Part shown: positions 44,282 to 53,096 of the stretch, piece after piece | Layout of the letters: the number at the start of each line of letters is the position of its first letter | Numbering within the stretch: position 1 is the stretch's first letter | Assembly (NCBI GenBank): GCA_041395245.1 | Contig: JAWLAY010000012.1 | Location: 62,001 to 126,000 of the forward strand | Direction: 5' to 3' | Length of the DNA stretch: 64,000 nucleotides | From: Aquimonas sp041395245 | GTDB lineage: Bacteria > Pseudomonadota > Gammaproteobacteria > Xanthomonadales > Xanthomonadaceae | Program-made: the position numbers and the translations under genes | The notes under the pieces: generated by a model | Told to the model about the DNA's origin: nothing | The model's database searches: none | The model's input: only the letters and a program-made list of their open reading frames with translations

Positions 44282-45055
44282 TTACCAGCGGATGGATAGC
44301 CCAAAAGTCCACGCCCAATCCGGCGTACGTTCGTTCAATCCAAAGCTGATCGCGGTGTCGAGTTGCAGGTCATCGCTGAGCAACCAGGCACCGCCCAGAT
44401 CGAATGCAGCCTGTGTGCCACCGTGTTCCGTCGCGGCGATCTGCGGCATCTGAATCTCGGCAAACACGCGATGGCGATCACTCAACGCGCGTCCGATCAC
44501 CGCCGAGGCGATCCACGCCGTGTATCGGCTGTTGCCGTCGTGATCCCGAATCACCCCGGGCATCACGCCGAGAGACCAGTCGTCGCTCAAGGCCCACTCC
44601 GCGACGAGCCGCAAGGAGGGACGCATCCCGTCACCGCGGAATGCCTGGCTACCGGTATCCAGATCCGCATGCAGCAGCCACGCCAGCGATGCGCCCAGTG
44701 GCTCGGCCTGTAGGTGGTACTTCAGACCGACAGCCAGATCATTCATGCCATCGAATGACTCGCCATCCGGTAGCCGGACGCGTTGAAACGTGTCGCTCTC
44801 GAAGCGCAGTTCCCAGGACTCACCCAGACCGACGCGTAACAGGGTCGGCAACAGCCAGGACGTGCTCTCGCCCTCGGCTCCGCGCTCGCGCACCAGACCC
44901 ATTTCAATCTGCCATCGACCGGCGCCGACGGTCGCACTCGATTCGACGAAGTCAGGTCGGTCGGTCGCCAGCGCTTCGGCATTCGCCACCGCGGGCATGC
45001 CACTGCTGCAACCGACGGCACACGCCAGAATCCACATCAAACTATTGGTGTTCAT
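44282..45055 (-). CDS. Predicted outer-membrane beta-barrel protein (transporter-like) within the receptor unit
   Basis: 257 residues from an ATG with GGAGGGGG 2-9 bases upstream. A signal peptide ends near ANAEA. The mature protein starts DRPDFVESSATVGAGRWQIEMGL and continues with alternating beta strands rich in Trp, Leu and Gly. It ends in WTFGLSIRW, the aromatic C terminus typical of BAM substrates. The pattern resembles the phenol-degradation-associated MetA-like/transporter barrel family (PF13557 type). It sits between receptors D and C on the same strand with gaps of 82 and 39 bases. A link to ligand entry for the receptors is possible but not shown. Confidence 0.78.
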   Translation of the reverse strand: MNTNSLMWILACAVGCSSGMPAVANAEALATDRPDFVESSATVGAGRWQIEMGLVRERGAEGESTSWLLPTLLRVGLGESWELRFESDTFQRVRLPDGESFDGMNDLAVGLKYHLQAEPLGASLAWLLHADLDTGSQAFRGDGMRPSLRLVAEWALSDDWSLGVMPGVIRDHDGNSRYTAWIASAVIGRALSDRHRVFAEIQMPQIAATEHGGTQAAFDLGGAWLLSDDLQLDTAISFGLNERTPDWAWTFGLSIRW

Positions 45056-45137
45056 ACCCCCTCCCGGACTCGCGAATGCGAGTGACGAGAGCACGTGCAG
45101 GGCCTGTGCCAGTCTCAATCCAGCCCACAGCCCGCGA

Positions 45138-47117
45138 TCAGACGCGGAACTGCGAAACCGTGTGATTGAGCTGTTGCGCCTGCTCCTGCATGGAGCGAGC
45201 CGCTGCCGAGGCCTCTTCCACCATGGCCGCGTTTTGCTGGGTCGTCTCGTCCAGATGAGTGACGGTCGAATTGACCTGCTCGATGCCCGCGGTCTGTTCG
45301 GCCGAGGCCGAGGAAATCTCGCCAATGATGTCGGTGACACGTTTGACCGAGTTCAGTATCTCGGTCATGGTGCCACCCGCCCGGTTGACCAGCACCGCGC
45401 CGCTACCAATCTTGCCGACCGACTCGGTGATCAAGGTCTTGATCTCTTTCGCGGCATCCGCGGAGCGTTGTGCCAGCGAGCGCACCTCCGAGGCGACGAC
45501 GGCAAAGCCGCGCCCCTGCTCGCCCGCGCGCGCTGCTTCCACCGCCGCGTTCAAGGCGAGGATATTGGTCTGGAAGGCGATGCCGTCGATCACGCCGATG
45601 ATGTCGACGATGCGCCGTGAGGACTCATCAATGTCGCGCATCGTCGCCACCACTTGATCGACCACCTCGCCACCGCGCTGCGCGACGTCGGCCGCACCAA
45701 TCGCGAGTTGGTTCGCCGAACGTGCGTTCTCGCCATTCTGTCGCACCGTCGCAGTGAGCTCTTCCATACTGCTGGCGGTTTCCTCCAGCACGGCAGCCTG
45801 TTGTTCGGTTCGGGTCGAAAGGTCGGAATTGCCGGACGCGATCTCGGTGGACGCTTGGCGGATCACCTCTGCGGCACCCTGGATCTGCTTCACCAGCCCA
45901 CCCATCGCCTGCACCGATCGGTTGGCCACTTCAGACAGTTCGCCAAAACGGCCGTGCTGGCCGGTTGGATAGCGGACACTCAGATTGCCTTCGGCGACCG
46001 CTTCCAGGAATCGCTGGGTGTCGGTCAACACCGTATCGAAGTGCTGCAGCATGAAGTTCATCGCCACGACCTGCAGCAGGTGGAATCCGTCCAGGCCGCT
46101 CGTGTCGATGCGATAGCTCACATCGCCCTCGGCGGCATGCTCCAACGCTTCGTCCTGAATCTCGTTAAAGTGCTCGACCGACTTGCGCATTGAATTGACC
46201 GCGTCCCGCAACTCGGCGAACAGACCGGCGGCTTCCACATCCACGTGTTGCCCCATTTGTCCTTTGGCGAGATGGGCGGCCGAATGCACCGCCGCCGACA
46301 GCACGCGCTCCAGTTGCTGCATCGACTGGTTGACCGAACGCGCGATCTGCGCGAAGCGGCCCTGCAACCCGTCCTCACTGACCTTGCCATCCAGCTCGCC
46401 CCGCTCCAGCTTGGCGAGCGCGGTTTGCACCTCCGCAAGCGTGGCGTCCATCGTGGCGGCGGTACGGTGAATGGCATGACCGATACTCCCGGACGGCAGG
46501 TCAGTCAAGTTGACCTGACCGATCCGCTCGCCGCGAGCCAGCCCATTGGCGACCGCGATCAATTGGTCGGGGTCGGCACCCAGAATCGACACTTCGCGCG
46601 CCAGTTGCCGTGCCATGACCACCAGCACCGCGGTCTCCGCCACCACGAACAGCGCATGGATCACCACGATGATGAAACCGGTGTCCTTGGCAAAGACCCA
46701 CACCGGCCAGCCGTTGCGCTGCAGGAAGTCGAATAACAGGTGATGCACGGCAATCACCGCCGCGCCAACGACCAGAGGACGCCAGTCGCGGTAGTACAGC
46801 AACACGGCCAGCAGCACGAAGATGCTGAAGTGCATTTCGATCATTCCGTGGGCCTGATGGATGGTGACGCCGGAAAGCACCATGAAGGCCGCAGCGATCG
46901 TCAGGCGGGTCAGCAAATGGGCAGGATTCAGGTAGACCTGAGCGGCCACCACCGCGACCGTGGGCAAGCTGATGAGTAGAAAAGACGCCCAGCTCCCCGT
47001 ACCAAAGGCCAGCCCCAAAGATAGGAGTCCCATGACCGTCGTCATGACCATCATCAGCCGATCTGCCTTGCCATGCAAAGATCGCAGGTAGCTGGATTCT
47101 GCAGTCACCTGACGCAT
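45138..47117 (-). CDS. Methyl-accepting chemotaxis protein with six-segment His-rich membrane sensor (receptor D)
   Basis: 659 residues from an ATG with AAGGAG 7 bases upstream. In place of a periplasmic sensor it has six membrane segments (about 21-39, 43-63, 68-88, 95-109, 112-133, 145-169). In-membrane histidines are His87, His90, His96, His125, His126 and His154, in the blocks TIHQAHGMIEMHFSIF and AVIAVHHLLFDFLQ. Such His pairs could hold metal or heme, but that is inference. Several HAMP-like units and the signalling hairpin (GIAFQTNILALNAAVEAARAGEQ) follow, ending VSQFRV. It lies 21 bases after the small Cys-rich gene. Confidence 0.92.
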   Translation of the reverse strand: MRQVTAESSYLRSLHGKADRLMMVMTTVMGLLSLGLAFGTGSWASFLLISLPTVAVVAAQVYLNPAHLLTRLTIAAAFMVLSGVTIHQAHGMIEMHFSIFVLLAVLLYYRDWRPLVVGAAVIAVHHLLFDFLQRNGWPVWVFAKDTGFIIVVIHALFVVAETAVLVVMARQLAREVSILGADPDQLIAVANGLARGERIGQVNLTDLPSGSIGHAIHRTAATMDATLAEVQTALAKLERGELDGKVSEDGLQGRFAQIARSVNQSMQQLERVLSAAVHSAAHLAKGQMGQHVDVEAAGLFAELRDAVNSMRKSVEHFNEIQDEALEHAAEGDVSYRIDTSGLDGFHLLQVVAMNFMLQHFDTVLTDTQRFLEAVAEGNLSVRYPTGQHGRFGELSEVANRSVQAMGGLVKQIQGAAEVIRQASTEIASGNSDLSTRTEQQAAVLEETASSMEELTATVRQNGENARSANQLAIGAADVAQRGGEVVDQVVATMRDIDESSRRIVDIIGVIDGIAFQTNILALNAAVEAARAGEQGRGFAVVASEVRSLAQRSADAAKEIKTLITESVGKIGSGAVLVNRAGGTMTEILNSVKRVTDIIGEISSASAEQTAGIEQVNSTVTHLDETTQQNAAMVEEASAAARSMQEQAQQLNHTVSQFRV

Positions 47118-47138
47118 GTGACGCTCCTTCGTTCGATC

Positions 47139-47684
47139 TCAGACTTGAATGGACGGGCAGTCGCAACGCGACTGCACGATGGGTGTTCCAAACGGCGGCT
47201 CATTGGCACGCAACCCCTGCCATAGCAGAGCCGGCAACGAGAGCCCGCCACAACCGTGCGGCACGACGCCGGGACCCGCATACAGCAACTTTCCTTGCGC
47301 CGAGAAGAAAATCAGCGCCACCCGCACGTCCTGCGGCAAGGGAGGAGTCTGCAAATCCCGGCGATCAACAACTTGCAATCCTTGTACCTGCAAGCCGGTC
47401 CACGCCTTGGCGTTCGTCTCGTCGTTGTCGCAGGGGCACGCCGCAGCGACATCGACGATCAGCGTCCCCTTTGCAGCGGAGATCAACCCGGCAGACGCGC
47501 GAAACCACGCCTCCAACTGCGCAATCTGTGCCTGAGCCTCGTCGGTTGCAACAAAGCGCTCCCGCAGCGGACGTCCCTCGGTTTGCCAGAAACCCCAAGC
47601 GACGACGACCGCCCAGATCGCACTCAGGCTCCATCCCAGGAGCGGCCAAAGGCGTTGACGCAAAGGTGATTCGTTGGCGTCCAT
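47139..47684 (-). CDS. Small Cys-rich membrane-anchored protein between two receptors
   Basis: 181 residues. One membrane segment (about 14-32, WPLLGWSLSAIWAVVVAWGFW) is followed by a periplasmic domain. Cys pairs sit in AACPCDND and SRCDCPSIQ, with a single Cys in HGCGGLS. The stretch RVALIFFSAQGKLLYAGPGVVPHGCGG resembles the second half of a thioredoxin-like fold. It may belong to the DUF6436 group, but I am not sure. It lies 14 bases after receptor E and 21 before receptor D, so it is almost surely co-transcribed. A redox or metal-handling role for the receptors is a guess. Confidence 0.78.
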   Translation of the reverse strand: MDANESPLRQRLWPLLGWSLSAIWAVVVAWGFWQTEGRPLRERFVATDEAQAQIAQLEAWFRASAGLISAAKGTLIVDVAAACPCDNDETNAKAWTGLQVQGLQVVDRRDLQTPPLPQDVRVALIFFSAQGKLLYAGPGVVPHGCGGLSLPALLWQGLRANEPPFGTPIVQSRCDCPSIQV

Positions 47685-47698
47685 ATCAGCATCTCTGG

Positions 47699-50272
47699 TC
47701 AGGTGGGACTGGGTGGCGATTGATCCTTCGTTTCGCTTTCGGGCTCTGGCTCGTTGGCCATCGAAGCCACGTCTGGCCTGACCGCCATGTCATCGCTTGC
47801 CGCTGCGACATCCTCTTCCGCCATGTCATCGCTTGCCGCTGCGACATCCTCTTCCGCCATGTCATCGCTTTCCGCAGCGGCATCACCGGCAGTGGGCGTC
47901 TCGGAGGCGACCCGTGCGACCTCATCGCCCGCTTCTTCTGCCGCCGTGATCATGTTCGGCGCGGTTGAGGTTGGGTCGAGATCGGACTCAGCCGACGCAT
48001 CGACTGATTGTTCTTCACTTGATGCGTTGGTCGTCTCCACGGGCTCGCCAGCCGGCGCACCGATCACCACGGCGTCGATCGCCGGCAGCACGTTCTCCAT
48101 CGGTTCGGCAACAGCGGATGCCTGCGGAGCTTGAGTCGCCAGCGGGTCCGAACGGCGAATAGACGTCGGCGCCAATCGCATCGCAGCGCTACCGTCCAGC
48201 CTGAACGCCGACACGGCTTCAGCGAGCTCTTCAGCCTGATCCTCCAGCGCGCGCGCGGCGGCCGACGCCTCCTCGACCAGTGCGGCGTTCTGCTGCGTGG
48301 CCTGATCCATCTGCGATACCGATTCGGTCACTTGCGCGATGCCTTCGCTCTGCTCTTTCGAGGCCGCAGAAATCTCACCCATGATGTCAGTGACACGCTG
48401 CACCGACTGACGAATCTCGCCCATGGTTCGCCCGGCCTGGTCAACCAGTGCCGAACCGCTTTTCACCTTGCTGACCGAATCGGTGATCAGCACCTTGATC
48501 TCCTTCGCTGCCGCCGCCGAGCGCTGCGCCAGCGAGCGCACTTCGGAGGCGACGACGGCAAAGCCGCGACCCTGTTCGCCCGCTCGAGCCGCTTCGACGG
48601 CGGCATTCAGGGCAAGGATGTTGGTCTGGAAGGCGATGCCGTCGATGACGCTGATGATGTCGACGATCTTCTTCGAGGAGGCATCGATGGCGGTCATGGT
48701 TTGCACCACATCACTGACCACGCTGCCGCCCTTTTCGGCGACCTGGGCCGCGCCGATCGCCAGTTGATTGGCCTGCAGTGCGCTTTCGGCGTTTTGCCGT
48801 ACCGTGGAGGTGAGATGCGACATGCTGACCGCTGTGCGCTCGAGCGAGTGCGCCTGTTGCTCGGTTCGACCAGACAGGTCGTTGTTGCCCGCGGCAATTT
48901 CCGCCGCCGCCGTTTGAATCGCGTCGGTCGCCTGCTTGATCTGCTGGATGATGCGGGTCAGGTTGCTGACGGTGACATTGGCGTCGGTCGCCAGTTGCCC
49001 GAACGCACCGTCGTAGCGGCGTTGGATCGCCCGCGTCAGATCGCCCTGGGCGATGCCTTCCAACAGGTTGCCGACATCGCTCAGGCCGGCATCGGCCTGC
49101 TCCATCAACCGGTTGAGCGCCAGCACCATGTCGCGGAAATCGTGCTCGAAGCGACTGGCATCGCCACGCGCGCTGAAGTCGCCGCGCCCAGCCGCCTCGG
49201 ACAGACGCAGGATGTCGGTCTTGATTGCGGCCAGTCCCTGCTTGACCGCATCCACAGCGCGGGTAATTTCGATCTGCTTGCCCGGCAGACGGTCCATGTC
49301 CTGACGAAAATCACCTTTCGCATAGTTGGCGATGACATCCAGCACACGCTGCTGAACGGCCAGTTGTCCGTCGACCAGATGGTTGACTGCTTCGGCCATC
49401 TCGCCATAGGCGCCGGGGAATTCAGCGGTATCCAGTCGGTGCTCGGTTTCGCCACTTGCAAAGCGTTCCCCCAAACTCAGTTGCGCTTGCTGGAACGCGC
49501 GCAATTCGTTCTGCAGGGTTCGCATGTCCGCCAGCAGCGAAGGGCCATCGACATGCGTCACGACCTCGTGCTCCAGTTCGCCGCCAGTGATGCGCCGAAC
49601 CACTTCCGCTGCATAGCTGGGATCGCCACCCAACTGCCCCATCACCCGATGGGTGATACGCCAGCCCCACAGCAGCAGACCTGCTGCCAGCAGCAATAGG
49701 CCGAGTAGTTGAGCGATGGTGACTTGGGCACGCACGCGACTGACATCATCGGAAGCCGCCACTTGCATGGCTTGAATTTGCTCGGTGAGCGCAGAAAGAC
49801 CGGCCGCCACATCGTCGTAGGCATAGCCGAACACGACCAGAATGCTACTGGCCGCGTAGGCGTCTTCTTCGGTGGCGATGGTGAAGATCTCTTCCGCCTG
49901 ACGCACATACTCGTCGACAGGCGCCTGCAATTTGGCGATGCCCTCCAAGGTTGCCGGGTCCAAGGGAAGCGCGGCATTGGCTGCCAACGCCTCGCGCAAG
50001 CCCTGCGCGTGATCCTTGATGGCCTGTTCAATGCGCATGCCCGACGAGGGATCGGCCATGAACGATGCCACCATCGAATCCAGCACGTCGGTTCGCAACC
50101 CTGCGTGCATGCTGACGGCCTGCTGCTGATGCTGCAGCGCTTGGACGGCGAATGACAGTTGACCCGCAGCGGAGGCCAGACGTGCCTGACCCCAGAAGCC
50201 GACCAAGCCAATCACGACGGCGGCGACGACACCTGCGGCACTGAGGCTCAACAACAATTTCCGGAAATTCAC
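47699..50272 (-). CDS. Methyl-accepting chemotaxis protein with long acidic C-terminal tail (receptor E)
   Basis: 857 residues from GTG 50272, with GGGGGGAG upstream. Membrane segments lie at about 6-27 and 186-206 around a helical sensor of about 160 residues. HAMP units (including QLGGDPSYAAEVVRRITGGEL) and the signalling hairpin GIAFQTNILALNAAVEAARAGEQ follow. Beyond the coiled coil a disordered tail of about 165 residues begins, rich in Glu, Asp, Ala, Ser and Thr. It contains a 12-residue tandem repeat (SDDMAEEDVAAA) and ends QSPPSPT without a pentapeptide. It follows receptor F by 51 bases. Confidence 0.93.
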   Translation of the reverse strand: MNFRKLLLSLSAAGVVAAVVIGLVGFWGQARLASAAGQLSFAVQALQHQQQAVSMHAGLRTDVLDSMVASFMADPSSGMRIEQAIKDHAQGLREALAANAALPLDPATLEGIAKLQAPVDEYVRQAEEIFTIATEEDAYAASSILVVFGYAYDDVAAGLSALTEQIQAMQVAASDDVSRVRAQVTIAQLLGLLLLAAGLLLWGWRITHRVMGQLGGDPSYAAEVVRRITGGELEHEVVTHVDGPSLLADMRTLQNELRAFQQAQLSLGERFASGETEHRLDTAEFPGAYGEMAEAVNHLVDGQLAVQQRVLDVIANYAKGDFRQDMDRLPGKQIEITRAVDAVKQGLAAIKTDILRLSEAAGRGDFSARGDASRFEHDFRDMVLALNRLMEQADAGLSDVGNLLEGIAQGDLTRAIQRRYDGAFGQLATDANVTVSNLTRIIQQIKQATDAIQTAAAEIAAGNNDLSGRTEQQAHSLERTAVSMSHLTSTVRQNAESALQANQLAIGAAQVAEKGGSVVSDVVQTMTAIDASSKKIVDIISVIDGIAFQTNILALNAAVEAARAGEQGRGFAVVASEVRSLAQRSAAAAKEIKVLITDSVSKVKSGSALVDQAGRTMGEIRQSVQRVTDIMGEISAASKEQSEGIAQVTESVSQMDQATQQNAALVEEASAAARALEDQAEELAEAVSAFRLDGSAAMRLAPTSIRRSDPLATQAPQASAVAEPMENVLPAIDAVVIGAPAGEPVETTNASSEEQSVDASAESDLDPTSTAPNMITAAEEAGDEVARVASETPTAGDAAAESDDMAEEDVAAASDDMAEEDVAAASDDMAVRPDVASMANEPEPESETKDQSPPSPT
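47784..47880 (-). repeat. In-frame 36-bp tandem repeat in receptor E tail
   Basis: Two identical 36-base units (47784-47819, 47820-47855) and a third partly diverged one from 47856. Each codes for 12 residues of the acidic tail. Units abut with no spacers, so this is a coding repeat and not a CRISPR array. Confidence 0.9.
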
Positions 50273-50323
50273 CAGCGGCTCCCCCCAAGACAGCGTGGCA
50301 AGCTCACGCTCAAACGCGCGGAG

Positions 50324-52975
50324 CTACCACCGAAATACCGATACCGCTCCCTGCAAGTCGCGTGCTTGTTGTTCCATCCGGCGGGCGGCCGCGGTCGCTT
50401 CTTCGACCAGCGCGGCGTTCTGCTGGGTGGTCTGATCCATATGGGTGACTGTCGTACTGACCTGCTCGATGCCCTGCGTCTGTTCGATTGAGGCCGAGGA
50501 AATCTCACTCACGATCCCGTTCACCTGCGCGATGGCCGCGAGGATGTCCTGCATCGTCTTTCCGGCCCGCTGGACCAGACCCGTGCCGGAACTGACTTTG
50601 CTCACCGAGTCACCGATCAGGCCCTTTATTTCGCGGGCGGCATCGGCGGAGCGCTGCGCGAGCGAGCGAACTTCCGAGGCCACCACGGCAAATCCGCGTC
50701 CCTGCTCGCCGGCGCGGGCCGCTTCCACCGCTGCATTCAACGCCAGAATGTTGGTCTGGAAGGCAATGCCATCAATCACGCCGATGATGTCGACGATCCG
50801 TTTGGAGGATGCATCGATGGCCGCCATCGTATCGACGACCTGTTGCACCGCCTGGCCACCCCGCTGCGCGACATCGGCAGCCCCACTCGCCAATTGATTG
50901 GCACCGGCGGCGTTTTCCGCATTGCGCCTTACTGTGGCGGTCAGCTCTTCCATCGATGCGGCCGTTTCCTCCAGCGCCGCTGCCTGTTGCTCGGTGCGTG
51001 ACGACAGATCCGCATTGCCGGCGGCGATCTCGGCGGCCGCGGTGTGAATCTCGTCGGCGCTGGCGACGATCCGCTTCACCAATGAACCCAACTGATCCGA
51101 CATACCGTTGATCGCCTGCTGCACGCGCGCAATCTCGCCGCCGAACTGCCCTTGCATGCGCGCGCTAAGGTTGCCCGCAGCGATGTCCGCCGCCGTGTTG
51201 GCGACCGCCGTAAAGGCCCGCTCGCTTTGCGCGAGAATGCGATGCAAGGCGTCGATCAAGGTGTTGAGGAACGGGTTTTCCTGACTTCGCTGTTCGATGC
51301 GACGACTGAAATCCCCCTCCGCTGCGGCAGCAACCGCCCCCTGAAGTTGCGCCTCGATACGCAGCGTGTCAGTTCGATCCAGCCACTCGACGAACCAGCC
51401 TGCGCAATGCCCATCGCCGTCACGGATGACGCTGACGGTCAGGCGAAGATCTCGCCCGCCAATTTGCACATCCTGCTGACCGCTCCGGTCAAAGGTCTGC
51501 CATGTTGCGGTTGCTCGGGCCAATTCAGCATGCACGCCACCCAAGGTCTGTCCCATCGAACGACGTCGGTCGTGGAATAGCTGAAGATCCTCGCCACAAT
51601 TTATCGCCAGCGCGGTCATCGCCGCATTCACGAAAACCAGCCTCTGCTCGGCATCAACGATGACCGATGGCGAAGCGGCCGCCACGAGCCCACGCCGTAC
51701 ACGCATGCCCTGCAGGGCCAGTTCTTGTTCTCGCTCGATACGCTCGCGAATCGCGTTGGTCGTGGTGTCCATGGCGCGATAGAGTCGTCCGATCTCATCG
51801 TCGCCGCGCGCGGCCATATGCACCGCCAGATTGCCCTGCGCCACCGACTCCAGCGCGCGAACCGCGCCATCGAGCGGCACGCCGAGCAGGCGCTGCACCA
51901 CCCAGGTCAGCGCGACCACGGCAATCACGAGGCCGATGATGCTGGCGAGCAAAACGACGCGCATCAACGACCGCAATGGCGCCTGCAAGGCATCCAGCGA
52001 CTGTTGATTCACCACCACCCAACCCCATGGCTCAAAGGCGGTCGCATTCAAACGGACCCGCCCGGCTTCGCCGCCCAGGTCGACATCGACCTGACCCGCA
52101 CCCTTGGTGACCAGCTCGGCAAGGTAGGGTTTCCCCTCACCATCCAGCAAGGTGTCAACGGTCTCGCCCTCGTTCTGGCGACTGGCAATCACGCGACCGT
52201 AGCCAGGCCCCGGCGCGGCATCAAAGGCCATGCTGAAACCCTCGCCGGCGAGACGAACTTCGCGCAGCGTCTTCTTCATCGTCACCAGATTGCTGCCGAA
52301 ATGCAGACCGATGAAACGCAACGCGATGACCTCACCACGTGAGGTGGTCACGGGGTCGTAGCGGGTCATGTAGTAGGTGCCGAACAGCAAGGCTTTACCC
52401 ACATAGGGCTGGCCACGCATGACTACCGCATAGCCAGGGTGATTTCGGTCCAGAAGGGTGCCGATAGCGCGCTTGCCGGCATCATCGGACAGCGAGGTCG
52501 TCACGCGCACGAAGTCATCGCCGGTGCGCGCAAACACGGTGGCGACGCCGCCCGTCGCGCGACGAAACTGATCGACGGTGCTGAAGTCCAGATTGAGAAC
52601 GTGATCGCCTGCACGCAATGTGGGTGTCTCGATCTCACCGATTCGAACCGTTTGGGTCGGGTCCACATTGAATTCGCCATCGGGGAGCAGTTCGGCAAAG
52701 GTCTGCGCGAGGCGTTTGGCGTCATCAATCAACCGCTGGTGGTAGGTTTGCAGCAACTGTTGCTGCATCGCAGTGACATGATCGAGTTCCGCCTGCGCCT
52801 GATCGTCCAGAATCTCCACCGAACGACTGCCGACCAGCCAACCGACCATGGCGAGCGTCAAGCCACCGCAGATCATGATGGCCACGACCAATTTCGCTGC
52901 AATACCCCACGCCGAAGGCCCGCGCAGCGCACGCCGCAACAGTGATCGGGCGTGATCAGGATTCAGGAGGCGCAT
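50324..52975 (-). CDS. Methyl-accepting chemotaxis protein with periplasmic Cache-type sensor and PAS-like domain (receptor F)
   Basis: 883 residues from ATG 52975. A membrane segment at about 23-48 precedes a periplasmic domain of about 280 residues. That domain reads like a Cache 3/Cache 2 fusion (QQLLQTYHQRLIDDAKRLAQ, RNHPGYAVVMRGQPYVGKALLFG, FEPWGWVVVNQQSLD). A second membrane segment, HAMP, a PAS-like domain (SPSVIVDAEQRLVFVNAAM), another HAMP and the signalling hairpin with GIAFQTNILALNAAVEAARAGEQ follow. It ends VSVFRW. Cache domains bind small organic ligands. It is the first gene of the receptor transcription unit. Confidence 0.93.
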   Translation of the reverse strand: MRLLNPDHARSLLRRALRGPSAWGIAAKLVVAIMICGGLTLAMVGWLVGSRSVEILDDQAQAELDHVTAMQQQLLQTYHQRLIDDAKRLAQTFAELLPDGEFNVDPTQTVRIGEIETPTLRAGDHVLNLDFSTVDQFRRATGGVATVFARTGDDFVRVTTSLSDDAGKRAIGTLLDRNHPGYAVVMRGQPYVGKALLFGTYYMTRYDPVTTSRGEVIALRFIGLHFGSNLVTMKKTLREVRLAGEGFSMAFDAAPGPGYGRVIASRQNEGETVDTLLDGEGKPYLAELVTKGAGQVDVDLGGEAGRVRLNATAFEPWGWVVVNQQSLDALQAPLRSLMRVVLLASIIGLVIAVVALTWVVQRLLGVPLDGAVRALESVAQGNLAVHMAARGDDEIGRLYRAMDTTTNAIRERIEREQELALQGMRVRRGLVAAASPSVIVDAEQRLVFVNAAMTALAINCGEDLQLFHDRRRSMGQTLGGVHAELARATATWQTFDRSGQQDVQIGGRDLRLTVSVIRDGDGHCAGWFVEWLDRTDTLRIEAQLQGAVAAAAEGDFSRRIEQRSQENPFLNTLIDALHRILAQSERAFTAVANTAADIAAGNLSARMQGQFGGEIARVQQAINGMSDQLGSLVKRIVASADEIHTAAAEIAAGNADLSSRTEQQAAALEETAASMEELTATVRRNAENAAGANQLASGAADVAQRGGQAVQQVVDTMAAIDASSKRIVDIIGVIDGIAFQTNILALNAAVEAARAGEQGRGFAVVASEVRSLAQRSADAAREIKGLIGDSVSKVSSGTGLVQRAGKTMQDILAAIAQVNGIVSEISSASIEQTQGIEQVSTTVTHMDQTTQQNAALVEEATAAARRMEQQARDLQGAVSVFRW

Positions 52976-53025
52976 GTGGTCGCGATCCCTTGCAACGTCC
53001 ACGCGGGACAGGATGGCGATGGGCG

Positions 53026-53042
53026 GTGCAAAACCTGCGCCG
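53026..53042 (-). promoter_or_regulatory. Sigma-54-like promoter upstream of receptor F
   Basis: On the minus strand CGGCGCAGGTTTTGCA has GG and GC 10 bases apart and a perfect TTTTGCA -12 box; the -24 box is less good than that of receptor B. Predicted start about 40 bases before the ATG at 52975. Confidence 0.42.
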
Positions 53043-53096
53043 CGTTCTACCGTCACATCGATGGCGGTGGTCAGCGCGGCGGGCTGACGGCGACGC

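Noticed and set aside
47784..47880. 36-bp direct repeats as a possible CRISPR array
   Set aside because: Units abut without spacers and stay in frame inside receptor E.
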